From the NCBI RefSeq assembly GCF_014201335.1, contig NZ_JACHEB010000011.1:62001-126000 (forward strand): a stretch of 64,000 nucleotides of DNA. The letters run 5' to 3'. A program made the position numbers and the translations under genes. Below are positions 24,891 through 34,774 of this stretch, in pieces. The notes below the pieces were generated by a model. It was given only the letters and a program-made list of their open reading frames with translations, was not told the DNA's origin and searched no databases. Each line of letters starts with the position of its first letter. Position 1 is the stretch's first letter. The DNA is from Tunturiibacter gelidiferens. GTDB lineage: Bacteria; Acidobacteriota; Terriglobia; Terriglobales; Acidobacteriaceae.

Positions 24891-27359
24891 CTAAACAGTA
24901 GTCAGTTCAAGCCCAGCTACCTTCTCCTCGCCATCGGCAGCGATCGGACGGTAGAACAGCTTGTTGTTCTCCATGTAAACCTCAAGGAACGCTGGACGCT
25001 CAACGATCCCGCCGCCGATCAAAGCCTCTGACAGAGGATCCTCAACAAACCGCTGTAGCGCTCGACGCAAAGGTCGTGCACCATAGCTTCGATCCGACGC
25101 CGTCTTCTCGATGATCCACTTCTTCGCATCGTCGGTCACCGAAATGGTGATTGCCTTGTGCACCAGATTCGCGTTCAACTGCTGCACCAGAAGCTCAAGA
25201 ATCTGCATCAGGTCCGCATCCGACAGCGATGTGAAGATGATGATCTCGTCCAGACGATTCAGGAACTCTGGATTGAAGGTCCGTTTCACCTCGCCTCGCA
25301 CCAGTTCTTCCATTTTGTCCAGCACCATGTCTTCCTTCTCGCTCTGGAAGCCCAGCCCTTGCCGCTTCTGCAGATGCTTCGCTCCAATATTCGAGGTCAT
25401 GATAATGATGCAGTTCTTGTAGTCGACCGTGTTGCCCAGACCATCAGTCAACTGCCCGTCCTCGAATACCTGCAGCAGCAGATTGAATACATCGGGATGC
25501 GCCTTTTCGATCTCATCAAGCAGCACAACGCAATACGGATTGCGCTTCACACGCTCTGTAAGCTGCCCGCCCTCTTCATAGCCCACATAACCCGGAGGCG
25601 AACCGATCAACTTGCTCACAGAGTGCTTCTCCATGAACTCCGACATGTCGAAGCGAATCAGCGCCTTCTCACTACCGAACAGGAACTGCGCCAGCGTCCG
25701 CGCCATCTCTGTCTTACCCACGCCGGTTGGTCCAAGGAACAGGAAGCTTCCAATCGGCCGAGCAGGATTCTTCAACCCGGCACGCGACCGTCGAATAGCC
25801 CGCGCCAATGCCGAGATCGCCTTATCCTGCGAGATCACGCGCTTGTGCAGCTCTTCCTCAACACGCAGCAACCGCTGCGTCTCCTCTTCCTTCAGCGACG
25901 TAATCGGCACGCCCGTCCAGCGGCTCACGACGTCTTCGATATCCCCGCGCGTCACGATCCCCGCCGAAGAATCATCCAGATGATACTTGTCCCGCAGAGC
26001 CCGCAGGTTCTCCCGCTCCTTGCGCTCTTCATCCGAGTAGAACCGAGCCTTCTCGAACTCATGATTCGCAATCGCGTTCTCCATCCGGTGCACGATGAAC
26101 TTGATCCGCTTTTGCACCTCGGTCAACTCCTCAGGCATCGAGGTCTGCCGCAGCTTCACGCGAGCACCCGCCTCATCGATCAAGTCGATCGCCTTATCCG
26201 GTAGGAAACGATCCGGAATATACCGGCTGGAGTGCGACACCGAGAACGTGATCGCATCGTCGGTATAGCTCACCGCGTGGAACTTCTCGTACTTCTCCTT
26301 GATCCCCATGATGATCTTGATCGCATCTTCTTCGTTCGGCGGAGGAACCTTCACCGCCTGGAATCTGCGCTCAAGCGAGCGATCCTTCTCAATTGACTTC
26401 CGATACTCTGCAGGCGTCGTCGCGCCAATGCACTGAATCTCGCCGCGGCTCAATGCAGGCTTCAGAATGTTCGCGGCATCGAGTGAACCCTCTGCGGACC
26501 CAGCCCCAACCAGAGTATGCAACTCATCGATGAACACAATGGAGTTCTGATTCTCCATCAGCTCCTTCATGATCGTCTTCAGCCGCTCTTCAAACTGCCC
26601 ACGATACTTCGTGCCCGCAACGATCAACGAAAGATCCAACGCCAGCACACGCTTGTCGGCAAGAAAACTCGGCACCTCACCATCGGCAATCTTCTGCGCC
26701 AGCCCTTCAACGATCGCCGTCTTACCCACACCAGGCTCACCAATTAGTACCGGATTATTCTTCGTGCGCCGGCACAAAATCTGGATCACTCGATCAACTT
26801 CGCTATCGCGCCCAACCAGCGGATCCAGCTGCTGGTCCATCGCCGACTGCGTCAGGTCCCGCGAAAACTCCGCCAGCATACTCTGTTCGCCGCGCTGTCC
26901 CTTGCCGCCACTTGAAGAAGGCGCCTTCTCCTGCGTCGTCCGCTGAAGCTCTTCGCGAATCGCTGGCAGCCGCAATCCACGCTCCTGAAGAATCTCCGCT
27001 GCAAAGCACTTCTCTTCGCGCAGCAGTCCCAGCAGCAGATGCTCGGTGCCGATATGTTTATGTGAGAGCCGCTCTGCCTCTTCTGCCGCATACGCCAGCA
27101 CTCGCTTGCACTCATTCGACAGCGGCAGATCGACCGAGGTCGATACCTTCTCTCGAATCGTCGTATGCCCTTCAATCTGTTTGCGTATCGACTCCACCGA
27201 CGCGTGCGACCGCAAAAAGCGGTTCGTCAATGCCTTGTCCTCACGCAACAATCCGAGCAGAAGATGCTCGGTCTCGATGTAAGGCGAACCAAACTGACTG
27301 GCCTCGTAGCGAGCAAAAAAGATCACTCGCCGCGCCTTCTCCGTATAGCGTTCGAACAT
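24891..27359 (-). CDS. clpC: ClpC-type AAA+ unfoldase
   Basis: 822 residues. A double Clp-N repeat opens the protein (MFERYTEKARRVIFFARYEA, then HIGTEHLLLGLLREEKC). AAA-1 has GEPGVGKTAIVEGLAQ, a middle domain with UVR-like FEKARFYSDEERKERENL follows, and AAA-2 has GPTGVGKTEMARTLAQ and GSPPGYVGYEEGGQL. The middle domain is of the short ClpC type, not the long ClpB type. With ClpP it degrades regulatory and damaged proteins. GAAGGGG precedes the ATG. A 383-base region lies upstream. Confidence 0.95.
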   Translation of the reverse strand: MFERYTEKARRVIFFARYEASQFGSPYIETEHLLLGLLREDKALTNRFLRSHASVESIRKQIEGHTTIREKVSTSVDLPLSNECKRVLAYAAEEAERLSHKHIGTEHLLLGLLREEKCFAAEILQERGLRLPAIREELQRTTQEKAPSSSGGKGQRGEQSMLAEFSRDLTQSAMDQQLDPLVGRDSEVDRVIQILCRRTKNNPVLIGEPGVGKTAIVEGLAQKIADGEVPSFLADKRVLALDLSLIVAGTKYRGQFEERLKTIMKELMENQNSIVFIDELHTLVGAGSAEGSLDAANILKPALSRGEIQCIGATTPAEYRKSIEKDRSLERRFQAVKVPPPNEEDAIKIIMGIKEKYEKFHAVSYTDDAITFSVSHSSRYIPDRFLPDKAIDLIDEAGARVKLRQTSMPEELTEVQKRIKFIVHRMENAIANHEFEKARFYSDEERKERENLRALRDKYHLDDSSAGIVTRGDIEDVVSRWTGVPITSLKEEETQRLLRVEEELHKRVISQDKAISALARAIRRSRAGLKNPARPIGSFLFLGPTGVGKTEMARTLAQFLFGSEKALIRFDMSEFMEKHSVSKLIGSPPGYVGYEEGGQLTERVKRNPYCVVLLDEIEKAHPDVFNLLLQVFEDGQLTDGLGNTVDYKNCIIIMTSNIGAKHLQKRQGLGFQSEKEDMVLDKMEELVRGEVKRTFNPEFLNRLDEIIIFTSLSDADLMQILELLVQQLNANLVHKAITISVTDDAKKWIIEKTASDRSYGARPLRRALQRFVEDPLSEALIGGGIVERPAFLEVYMENNKLFYRPIAADGEEKVAGLELTTV

Positions 27360-27742
27360 ATATCCCCTTCAAGCCGGCCACCACCCAGCCCGAAGGCCGC
27401 ATAGCGCCGTTGGTCCCACAACCGTCTCCGTACCGCTCACTCCCGGAGACAACTCAGGCTACTTCAACCTGCGAAGCATCCATCCCACTACTTCTTAGTG
27501 TAGTCGCATGTACAAAATATTCGAAATCACTCGAAAGTTATGCATAAACTTAGCACTCTTGTTAGACGTCGCCTGTGTAAAACCAGCACCAAATTGGGTG
27601 CATCCTCTCTGTCGAGTACCAGTCCTTGCACTATTCGAAGATTTTCCGAGCCCGAAGAAGCTGTAAAAGGGCCTAAATTGGCTTTGACCTCGCGAATAAT
27701 GCCAATTCCCTCTAGAGCTTGAACCCGACGAACCCATTCAGC
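27360..27742. other. Upstream region of clpC
   Basis: 383 bases without a credible gene. It contains TTAGCACTC at 27550-27558, identical to the left half of the heat-shock CIRCE operator, but the right half is absent. AT-rich stretches around 27500-27560 are the likely clpC promoter area. Confidence 0.35.
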
Positions 27743-28540
27743 TTAAACGCGACCCGGCCCCATCGTTCGCCCGTCCGTGAGCCGTCCTTCCCGCAGCTTC
27801 AACACCCGGTCGCACCGTTCGGCAAACTCCAGATTGTGCGTGACCAGCACACTCGTAAGGCCATGCGCCTCATGCAGGCGCTGAATCAAGCTGAACACCG
27901 CCTCCGCGGTCTTCCCATCCAGATCGCCCGTCGGCTCATCCGCAAGCAGTAGTCTCGGCTCCGTTACGAGTGCCCGAGCTACGCTCACTCTCTGTTGTTC
28001 ACCTCCGCTCAACTCCCCGGAACGATTCTCCCCTCGATCCCCAAGCCCCACCTCGCCCAACCAGAACCGTGCCTTCTCCAGCGCCTCCGCCGATCTCATC
28101 CCACGAGCCAATAGCGGCATCGCAATGTTTTCCAGCGCTGAAAACTCCGGCAGCAGATAATGAAATTGCCAGACGTACCCCACATCCCGATTGCGAAACT
28201 CCGCTGCCTGCCGCGGTGTGAAAGAACTCAATCGGCTCTCCCCGCACCAAACCTCTCCAGCCGTAGGCGTATCGAGCGCCGCCAGCAGATGCAGCAGGGA
28301 ACTCTTTCCCGCGCCGCTCTCACCAACAATCGCGACCATCTCTCCCGCATGTACCTTCAGGTCTAGCCCACGAAACAGCTCCAACGCCGCTCTGCCCGAA
28401 CCACTTTTCCCAGCGACCGCCGCATACGTCTTCGTCAAGCCCACCGCACGCATCACCACCGTGCGCTCCCGCACCACCGGCAGCGGCTCCAGCGTCCCCT
28501 CATTCTCAAACCTGACATCGCCATCCAGCGGATCGCTCAA
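27743..28540 (-). CDS. lolD: LolD-type ABC transporter ATPase
   Basis: 265 residues. Walker A GESGAGKSSLL, signature LSGGEQQRVSVARAL, Walker B LLLADEPTGDLD and H-loop VLVTHNLE are all present. The family (MacB/LolD type) powers extraction of lipoproteins from the inner membrane or mechanotransmission to the periplasm. The first 30 residues are a non-conserved extension. Its partner permease is encoded 570 bases upstream on the same strand, with an AhpD-like gene in between. Confidence 0.88.
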   Translation of the reverse strand: MSDPLDGDVRFENEGTLEPLPVVRERTVVMRAVGLTKTYAAVAGKSGSGRAALELFRGLDLKVHAGEMVAIVGESGAGKSSLLHLLAALDTPTAGEVWCGESRLSSFTPRQAAEFRNRDVGYVWQFHYLLPEFSALENIAMPLLARGMRSAEALEKARFWLGEVGLGDRGENRSGELSGGEQQRVSVARALVTEPRLLLADEPTGDLDGKTAEAVFSLIQRLHEAHGLTSVLVTHNLEFAERCDRVLKLREGRLTDGRTMGPGRV

Positions 28541-28635
28541 ATCTTCACCTCATCCATCCATTCCCAATAGAAGCGTCATCTCGACTGGAGGTGGCGCTTT
28601 TGCCGCCGTAGTGGAGAGACCCCTGCATTTGCCTT

Positions 28636-29118
28636 TTAGCCATGTATCTCTTCACCGACGCCCTTAGCAGCGTCTTGCTCCGGACGTCTCCCCAGTGAGA
28701 TCGCAATGCGGTTCCATGCATTCATCGTCGTAATCACCAACGTGAGATTCACTGTCTCGACCTCATCGAAGTGCGCCCTTACCTCGTCATACACGGCATC
28801 CGGAGCATGTCCTTCCTGGATATTCGTCACTGCCTCTGCCCACGCCAGCGCCGCCCGCTCGCGCTTCGTATAAAACTCCGACCCGCGCCAATCCCCAACA
28901 CCCGCCACCCGCTCCTCGGTCTCATTCGCCCGCTTCAGCTCTGCCGTATGGACGCGAACGCAATACTTGCACCCATTCATCAACGAAATCTTCAGCCTGA
29001 CGAACCCCAGCAAAGAAGCCTCTAGTCCCGTCTCCGTATTCAGGTAGTGCTCCAGCGCCGTCATCTTCGCCAAACCCTCCGGCGCCAACTGCCCATACTT
29101 CAATCTCGGGTCATTCAT
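28636..29118 (-). CDS. AhpD-like carboxymuconolactone-decarboxylase-family protein
   Basis: 160 residues from ATG 29118. The active-site motif CKYCVRVH (Cys-x-x-Cys-x3-His) lies within NGCKYCVRVHTAELKRA and is followed by AALAWAEAVTNI. In AhpD these Cys act as a peroxidase/disulfide reductant; many relatives are uncharacterised alkylhydroperoxidases. The start overlaps the end of the lolE gene by 8 bases (ATGAATGA), so translation is coupled and the protein is inserted into the Lol pair's operon. Confidence 0.85.
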   Translation of the reverse strand: MNDPRLKYGQLAPEGLAKMTALEHYLNTETGLEASLLGFVRLKISLMNGCKYCVRVHTAELKRANETEERVAGVGDWRGSEFYTKRERAALAWAEAVTNIQEGHAPDAVYDEVRAHFDEVETVNLTLVITTMNAWNRIAISLGRRPEQDAAKGVGEEIHG

Positions 29119-30403
29119 ATCGCAAAGCCTCCGCCGGTAGCACCTTCGCTGCGCTTGCACTTGGATAAATCGTAGCAATGAGGCTCACCCCCAACGAGAC
29201 TGCCGCCACAATCACAGCATCCAGAACCCGCGGCGCGAATGGCAGATAATCAATCGAGTAAACCGCTGCATCCAGCCGAATAAACCGGTAGTGCCCACCC
29301 AGCCAACTCAATCCATAACCAACAATCAACCCCAACAAAGTGCCAATCACCGAGATCAACAATCCCTGCATCAAAAAAATCCGCCGCACCTGATCCGCCC
29401 GCACCCCGAAGCTCATCAGAACCGCGATATCGCGAGTCTTCTCCATCACCATCATTGTCAAGGCGATCAGAATATTCAGCGCAGCCACGCAAACAATTAG
29501 CGCCAGCACGATAAACGTCACCACCTGCTCCAGCTTCAACGCACGAAACAGCTCCCGATTCTGCTCCATCCAGTTCGTTGTCTGAAACCCCTTACCCGCC
29601 GCATCTTCAATCGCCCGACCAACACGATCAGCGTGATAAAGATCGTCCACCTTGAAGCTGATCACCGAGATCAGATCCGGCTCGCTAAACAGGCTCTGCG
29701 CATCCGCCAACCCAAGAAACGCGTAGCTCGAGTCATACTGATAAAACCCCGACTTAAAGATCCCCGCCACTTGAAACCGCTCATACTTCGGGACCAGCCC
29801 TAGCGGTGTCAGCTCGCCCTGCGGGCTTGTAACGAGCACCCCATCCCCAACCTTTGCTCCCAACGTGTCCGCCATATCCTGCCCAATCACAATCGGCGGA
29901 ATCTCTCGCGACACACCGGCCCCACAGTCGTTTCGCGGACGCGCTCCATCCGCGCAAGGAGCCGCTCCCCGAGCTAACGGTTCGAGCGCCGATGCCGAGC
30001 CCTGCACCACGCTCTGCAGCAGATCCCCCACGGTCTTCTCATCTGCCGGAATCACCCCTTTCACTAACCCGCCACCACTCCGGGCTCCTTTCGAAATCAG
30101 CACCTGCCCATACAATCCCGGAGCCGCCGCCACCACATGTGGTACACCGCGAAGCCGCTCCAGCAATGGCCTCCAGTCCCGTATTCCGTCGCCAGCCACG
30201 CGCATCAGATCCACATGCGAAGTCGACCCCACCAGCCGCTCCTGCAAATCCCTCCGCATCCCATTCGTAATTGCCAACGCAATGATCAGCGAAGCCACAC
30301 CCGCAGCCACGCCGATCACTGAAATTGCCGTGATCACTCCCACCACGGCCTGCCGCCGCTTCGCCCGCAGATAACGCGCCGCAATAAAAAATTCAAATCG
30401 CAT
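29111..30403 (-). CDS. lolE: LolC/LolE-type ABC transporter permease
   Basis: 430 residues. A membrane span at about residues 18-45 (GVITAISVIGVAAGVASLII) is followed by a large periplasmic domain. Three C-terminal spans follow (VTFIVLALIVCVAALNILIAL; GLLISVIGTLLGLIVGYGL; VIVAAVSLGVSLIATIYP). The MMVMEKTRDIAVLMSFG segment is the LolC/E cytoplasmic coupling helix that contacts LolD. It sorts lipoproteins to the outer membrane through LolA. Only one permease gene is present, so it may act as a homodimer (LolF-like). Confidence 0.9.
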   Translation of the reverse strand: MRFEFFIAARYLRAKRRQAVVGVITAISVIGVAAGVASLIIALAITNGMRRDLQERLVGSTSHVDLMRVAGDGIRDWRPLLERLRGVPHVVAAAPGLYGQVLISKGARSGGGLVKGVIPADEKTVGDLLQSVVQGSASALEPLARGAAPCADGARPRNDCGAGVSREIPPIVIGQDMADTLGAKVGDGVLVTSPQGELTPLGLVPKYERFQVAGIFKSGFYQYDSSYAFLGLADAQSLFSEPDLISVISFKVDDLYHADRVGRAIEDAAGKGFQTTNWMEQNRELFRALKLEQVVTFIVLALIVCVAALNILIALTMMVMEKTRDIAVLMSFGVRADQVRRIFLMQGLLISVIGTLLGLIVGYGLSWLGGHYRFIRLDAAVYSIDYLPFAPRVLDAVIVAAVSLGVSLIATIYPSASAAKVLPAEALRYE

Positions 30404-30539
30404 CGAATCCCAGCTTACTATTCACATCCCTCGAGCGCCGAGCAACGCGAGGCCCGCGCTTTTCACCGGCCGGAACAAGGTATAGAAGTCACGAAGTGAC
30501 CGCTCCACGCGAAGTGGGCCGTCCGGCAGGACACTAATT

Positions 30540-31187
30540 CTAATGCGCTATCACCTTAGGCAGATTCCAATGCCTCGCCACCGCCGCCATCCGCAACACA
30601 AAGCAACAAACACCACCCACGGTCATCGCAATCGTTCGAGGCACCTTCAACGCCAGTCCAATCACCATCACCGCAGCTCCCACCAACGCAGCCGAGGCAT
30701 AGATATCCGTATTCAGAATTCCCGGCACCCGCGCCATGAGCACATCACGAATCGTCCCACCACCTACACCAGTCAGCACGCCCATAAGCACAGAAATCAT
30801 CGGATTGATTCCAAACTCCAGCGCCTTTCCCGCACCCGCCATCGCAAACAGGGCCAGTCCCGCCGCATCGAGCGTAATCAACAACTGCTGCGGCACATGT
30901 TGAAACGACGGAGAAAAACAAAACACCGCAGCTCCACCCGCAAACGCCGTAGCTCCATATCTCCAGTCGCGAATACTGTTCGGAGGCACCGCTCCAATCA
31001 ACAAATCTCGCACCGTCCCTCCTCCTAGCGCCGTCACAAACGACACCACAAGCAGCCCCAGCAGATCCAGCTCGCCCCGAATTCCAGCCAGCGCCCCCTC
31101 TACTGCAAAGACAAACGTCCCCACGAGGTCAACCGACAGCAGCACCACGTCCTGCCCGTACTTCGGGAACCAGTCTCGCAGCGCCAT
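30540..31187 (-). CDS. TRIC-type / UPF0126 membrane channel protein
   Basis: 215 residues with about six or seven membrane spans arranged as two similar halves, each with a glycine-rich segment before RD: FVTALGGGTVRDLLIGAVP and GVLTGVGGGTIRDVLMARVP. This is the signature of the bacterial UPF0126 family related to trimeric intracellular cation channels, which conduct K+ or Na+. Its ATG overlaps the stop of the preceding gene by one base (TAATG). Confidence 0.9.
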   Translation of the reverse strand: MALRDWFPKYGQDVVLLSVDLVGTFVFAVEGALAGIRGELDLLGLLVVSFVTALGGGTVRDLLIGAVPPNSIRDWRYGATAFAGGAAVFCFSPSFQHVPQQLLITLDAAGLALFAMAGAGKALEFGINPMISVLMGVLTGVGGGTIRDVLMARVPGILNTDIYASAALVGAAVMVIGLALKVPRTIAMTVGGVCCFVLRMAAVARHWNLPKVIAH

Positions 31188-33427
31188 TACCGCACGACCG
31201 TCTTCACAGCCACCACATTCTCATACCGGTCGTACACTCTCACCGCCAACACATGCTCCTTCGCGTCGGCAACTGGAGCAGCCACCGCAGGCACAGCAAC
31301 GATAAAGTCATAGCGCTCTGCAAGCGAATCCGAAACCTTCCCCACCGGCTCCAGATACTGCCACGGTCCTGCATCAATCGAGTACTCTGCATGCGCAATC
31401 GGCGACGTCGCATCCCGAGCCTCCAACATCACATGAATCGACTCCCCGGAATATTCGTTCGCTTTTCCGGCGCCGCTCTTCGTAACCGTTCGCACCATCG
31501 TCGCCGTCAGCACTCCAGGCACTGGCGGCGTCGTATCCACGACAAACACTTCGCTCGCCCGCTCTCCTGCCAACGCCTCCGTGTCCGTATGGTCTGGCGC
31601 ATCGCTTGCCACCACCTTCACCTCATAGCTACCATCCGGCAACAGAGCCGAATCGAAGCTGTACACCTTCTCCGAGATCTTGTCCTTCAACAGCCGCCAG
31701 TTCGCCTCGCCCACGCCGCGATACCACACAGCAAACATCAGGTCATCGCCATTGTCATCATGCGCCATCCACCGAACCGTCACTGCGGTCTTATCCTTCT
31801 GCGCTGTCATTGGAGTGGAACTCGCATCCGGGGAAAAGATCACCGGCGCCGCTCCCGCAGCAGCAGGGAAGACCACCTGTACCGTCGCATTCGCCGCGAC
31901 CGGAGTAACCGCCGCTACCCGCGCTCCGGGCTGTACCACCACCTCGTCCACTACTGGAGCGAGATTCCGTTGGAGATAATTCAGCGCCACCGCATCCACC
32001 GTGCCCCTCGGCCGGAGGACCGCCTTCCACTGCACAAACCGTCCCGCTGGAACCGTGAAATTCCCACCTGTTCCCACCTTTACCCATTCGCTCCATCCCA
32101 TCAGAGGACTCTCGACGTTGCCGCTCCGCACAAACAGATCGAACTCCGCTGGCGCACCGGCCCTCACCTCCGCACGTCCCCACTGCGAGAAGCTTTGCGC
32201 ATCGAAGACGTCGCTCGTATACGTCGCGCCGGTCGCAACCGCATCACCCAGTCGAAACACCTTCCCGCTGTTGCTGGTAGCGATCAGCAAACCATCCTTC
32301 ACTGCTCCAAACGCCATCCCCTGCGATGCCTCCAAATGAGCAACATCGCTAAAACGTCCGCTGCCATCCGTATCCACGCGATACACGCGGCCCCTATTTC
32401 CCGTAGCTGCCAACAGGCTCCCGTTCCGTACCGTCAGCGCATACACCACATCATCTTTCAGCGTCAGCAGCTTCTGCGGAGCGCCGTCCGCCGCAATCCG
32501 GTAGATCTCCGATCCATCCGGCACCAGCGCATTCGCGCCCGCAGCTGTCGACGACCCTGGCTGCACAAACGTAATCGTCACCCCAACGCCGCCCGTCACC
32601 GGCAACGGTGGAAGCGTCGAGTGTCCCTTCGTCCCAACTCCCGCTGCGTAAATATTCCCAGCCGCATCCATCGCCAGCGCAGTAATCTCTCGTCGTCCCG
32701 CAGCGTACGCCGCAAACGGCTTCGCCCCGACTGTCTCTGTCGCAAAACGGTACACCACACCTGATCCATCCGACCCGGCCCACAGCGTCCCATCAGCACT
32801 CAGCAGCAAGCACCGAATATGCTGATCTGCAGTCTTGAACAACACCTCTGCCTTGCCACCCCCCGCAGGCACTCGGTACACTACCGCCGGAGCCCCCGCC
32901 GCAATATAAACCTCGCCACCCTTTCCCACCGCCAGGTCCCACAGATACTTCGGCTTCTCCTCCGTCGCCGCCGGATCGAACACAACTGCCGCTGCCCCTC
33001 CATCCGCTGGAATCCGATACACCTTCCCATCCGGTGACGTCGCCGCGAGCACGCTTCCGTCAGCCGCGACATGAACCGCCTGAACCGCCAGCTCCTTCCC
33101 CGCAAAGATTTGCGTCGCCTTCCCCGCAGGTGTCACCTTCATGACCAGCGCCGACCCTGCCGCCGAGCCCCCAAGCCCCACATAAGCGTTCCCGGCAGCA
33201 TCGCTCGCCAACGACCACGCGTAGCTCTTCCCGCTCTCATACATCAGGGAAGTCACGGGTCCTGGCTCCAGTCGCCCATCGCTGCGGATAGCCACACCCT
33301 CACCGTTGCCCTTTTCCATCTCGTCGTAGCGCTCAACGCTCCACAGCTTCGTACCCTGCGCGCTCACCCACCCGGACAGCAGGGAACACCCCACCGCCAA
33401 TCCCGTAACCAACACTCGTCGCATCAT
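31187..33427 (-). CDS. Secreted beta-propeller protein with FN3-like C-terminus
   Basis: 746 residues from ATG 33427. A signal peptide (VLVTGLAVGCSLLSGWVSAQ) is followed by many short repeats of the type DAAGNIYAAGVGTKG, DGTLWAGSDGSGVVYR and VAADGSVLAATSPDGKVYRI, typical of an NHL/SMP-30-like beta-propeller. A C-terminal fibronectin-III-like stretch follows (TVRWMAHDDNGDDLMFAVWY, LLPDGSYEVKVVASD). No catalytic residues are recognised. Likely periplasmic or surface-exposed sensing or binding protein, co-translated with the channel gene downstream. Confidence 0.75.
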   Translation of the reverse strand: MMRRVLVTGLAVGCSLLSGWVSAQGTKLWSVERYDEMEKGNGEGVAIRSDGRLEPGPVTSLMYESGKSYAWSLASDAAGNAYVGLGGSAAGSALVMKVTPAGKATQIFAGKELAVQAVHVAADGSVLAATSPDGKVYRIPADGGAAAVVFDPAATEEKPKYLWDLAVGKGGEVYIAAGAPAVVYRVPAGGGKAEVLFKTADQHIRCLLLSADGTLWAGSDGSGVVYRFATETVGAKPFAAYAAGRREITALAMDAAGNIYAAGVGTKGHSTLPPLPVTGGVGVTITFVQPGSSTAAGANALVPDGSEIYRIAADGAPQKLLTLKDDVVYALTVRNGSLLAATGNRGRVYRVDTDGSGRFSDVAHLEASQGMAFGAVKDGLLIATSNSGKVFRLGDAVATGATYTSDVFDAQSFSQWGRAEVRAGAPAEFDLFVRSGNVESPLMGWSEWVKVGTGGNFTVPAGRFVQWKAVLRPRGTVDAVALNYLQRNLAPVVDEVVVQPGARVAAVTPVAANATVQVVFPAAAGAAPVIFSPDASSTPMTAQKDKTAVTVRWMAHDDNGDDLMFAVWYRGVGEANWRLLKDKISEKVYSFDSALLPDGSYEVKVVASDAPDHTDTEALAGERASEVFVVDTTPPVPGVLTATMVRTVTKSGAGKANEYSGESIHVMLEARDATSPIAHAEYSIDAGPWQYLEPVGKVSDSLAERYDFIVAVPAVAAPVADAKEHVLAVRVYDRYENVVAVKTVVR

Positions 33428-33669
33428 TCTGATCCTGAGTCTAAAGCAGTTCGCCCTGAGCGGCATTTCATTGAAGAATCAACTCAGACTTCGAACGATG
33501 CGTGTTTTTAGTGCAGCACTCGCCGTTTCTTGCGCTAAGATCCTTTTCACGAAGTTATTGAGGCTAAAGAAGCAAGCGGAGAAGTGTGGCGCCTCTGCAG
33601 TTGGAGGAGAATCTGAAGTGAATACAAGGCAGCGGGTTTACGCATGTGTGGCAACTGCAAGGAGACCAA

Positions 33670-34692
33670 ATGCCACGAATTACTGTCCTGGTTCCCGTCT
33701 ATAACGGAGCGTCTCATTTGGGTGAGACGCTAACTTCTTTGCTCACTCAGACTTACAAAGATTTCGAGCTCCTGATCATCGACGACGGGAGTACCGACAA
33801 CTCCGTCAAAATCATAGAGTCCTTCTCAGACCCGCGGATACGCGTGATGCAAAAGGAGAATGGGGGACTTTGCTCCACTTTGAATCTGGGCATACAAGAA
33901 GCTCGCGGTGAATACATCGCTCGTAGTGACCAGGACGACATCAGCTTTCCGCATCGGTTGGATCGCGAGATTACAGTAGCGGATAAGTATCCCGAAACTC
34001 TTGGCGTGTTCGCCTACAACACCAAGATCGGCAGGAAACATTCGTGGGCAAACTCAGATAAGCTGACGGCGACCAACTGTATCAGGGTCTACGATCCCAT
34101 AAACGATGGGTGTCTTCTGGGTTCTACCATGCTGGTTCGTACCTCGGCTCTGCGCGAGATCGGTGGATTCCGGGAGCGATATTATCCCGTGGATGATTGG
34201 GACCTGGAGTGCCGTCTTGCCGAGAAAGGACAGGTACTGGTGGTGTGTGAGCCTCTGGTCGCGTATAGATTCCATCGCGACGCCAGCACCTACAAAATCT
34301 TCGCTGAGATGCAGCGAAAGAGATATTGGGCAGAGGACTCACACCGTCGTCGAATTCAGAATCTTCCCGAACTCTCTTTCGAGGAATATCTGATCCAGCT
34401 GCCCGGAAATATTCCTGCAAGACTTCAACGCCGTCGACTGGGTCTATGGAAGCTTCACACCCGCATCGCTGGACAACATCTCCTCGACGGCAATTATCTG
34501 AGAGCCGCAGTCAATCTGACAGCCGCTTCGGTTCTCCACCCGATCGATATTTCGAAACGAATAGGAAGGATGCTGTTCCGGGAAAGAATTCCAGTAACTA
34601 CCAGCGGCGACCTCCGCGGAGCGACTGTAGAGGGAATGCAACTGCATCCAGAACTCCCCGGCAGCGAGCATCGCAGTAATACTCAAAGATGA
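33670..34692 (+). CDS. Family 2 glycosyltransferase
   Basis: 340 residues from ATG 33670, with AAGGAG 8 bases upstream. GT-A fold: ITVLVPVYNGASHLGETL, IIDDGSTDNS, the metal-binding SDQDD, and later PVDDWDLECRLAEKG holding the likely catalytic Asp. No membrane span is seen. It transfers a sugar from a nucleotide donor to a cell-surface glycan or lipid acceptor. It stands alone, without other polysaccharide genes, so the product cannot be named. Confidence 0.88.
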   Translation: MPRITVLVPVYNGASHLGETLTSLLTQTYKDFELLIIDDGSTDNSVKIIESFSDPRIRVMQKENGGLCSTLNLGIQEARGEYIARSDQDDISFPHRLDREITVADKYPETLGVFAYNTKIGRKHSWANSDKLTATNCIRVYDPINDGCLLGSTMLVRTSALREIGGFRERYYPVDDWDLECRLAEKGQVLVVCEPLVAYRFHRDASTYKIFAEMQRKRYWAEDSHRRRIQNLPELSFEEYLIQLPGNIPARLQRRRLGLWKLHTRIAGQHLLDGNYLRAAVNLTAASVLHPIDISKRIGRMLFRERIPVTTSGDLRGATVEGMQLHPELPGSEHRSNTQR

Positions 34693-34725
34693 AAAAGCCC
34701 AACCCCTTGAAGGGATTGGGCTGGG
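34693..34725 (-). terminator. Terminator after the alcohol dehydrogenase gene
   Basis: AGCCCAA (34696-34702) pairs with TTGGGCT (34716-34722), with inner CCCT/AGGG. Read on the minus strand the stem is followed by TTTTTC, a good intrinsic terminator for the dehydrogenase ending 50 bases before it. The plus-strand glycosyltransferase stops directly at it as well. Confidence 0.7.
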
Positions 34726-34774
34726 TGTAGATGGTCTAGTGGCTGAAGCCCCGTTCGGCGCAATCCATGAGGTC

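Noticed and set aside
25158..26204. 348-codon plus-strand frame opposite clpC
   Set aside because: Gln/Leu/Arg-rich shadow of a certain gene.
27550..27558. CIRCE heat-shock operator before clpC
   Set aside because: Only the left half TTAGCACTC is present; nine bases on, GTCGCCTGT does not match GAGTGCTAA.
31253..32764. 503-codon plus-strand frame
   Set aside because: Arg/His-rich shadow of the beta-propeller gene on the other strand.
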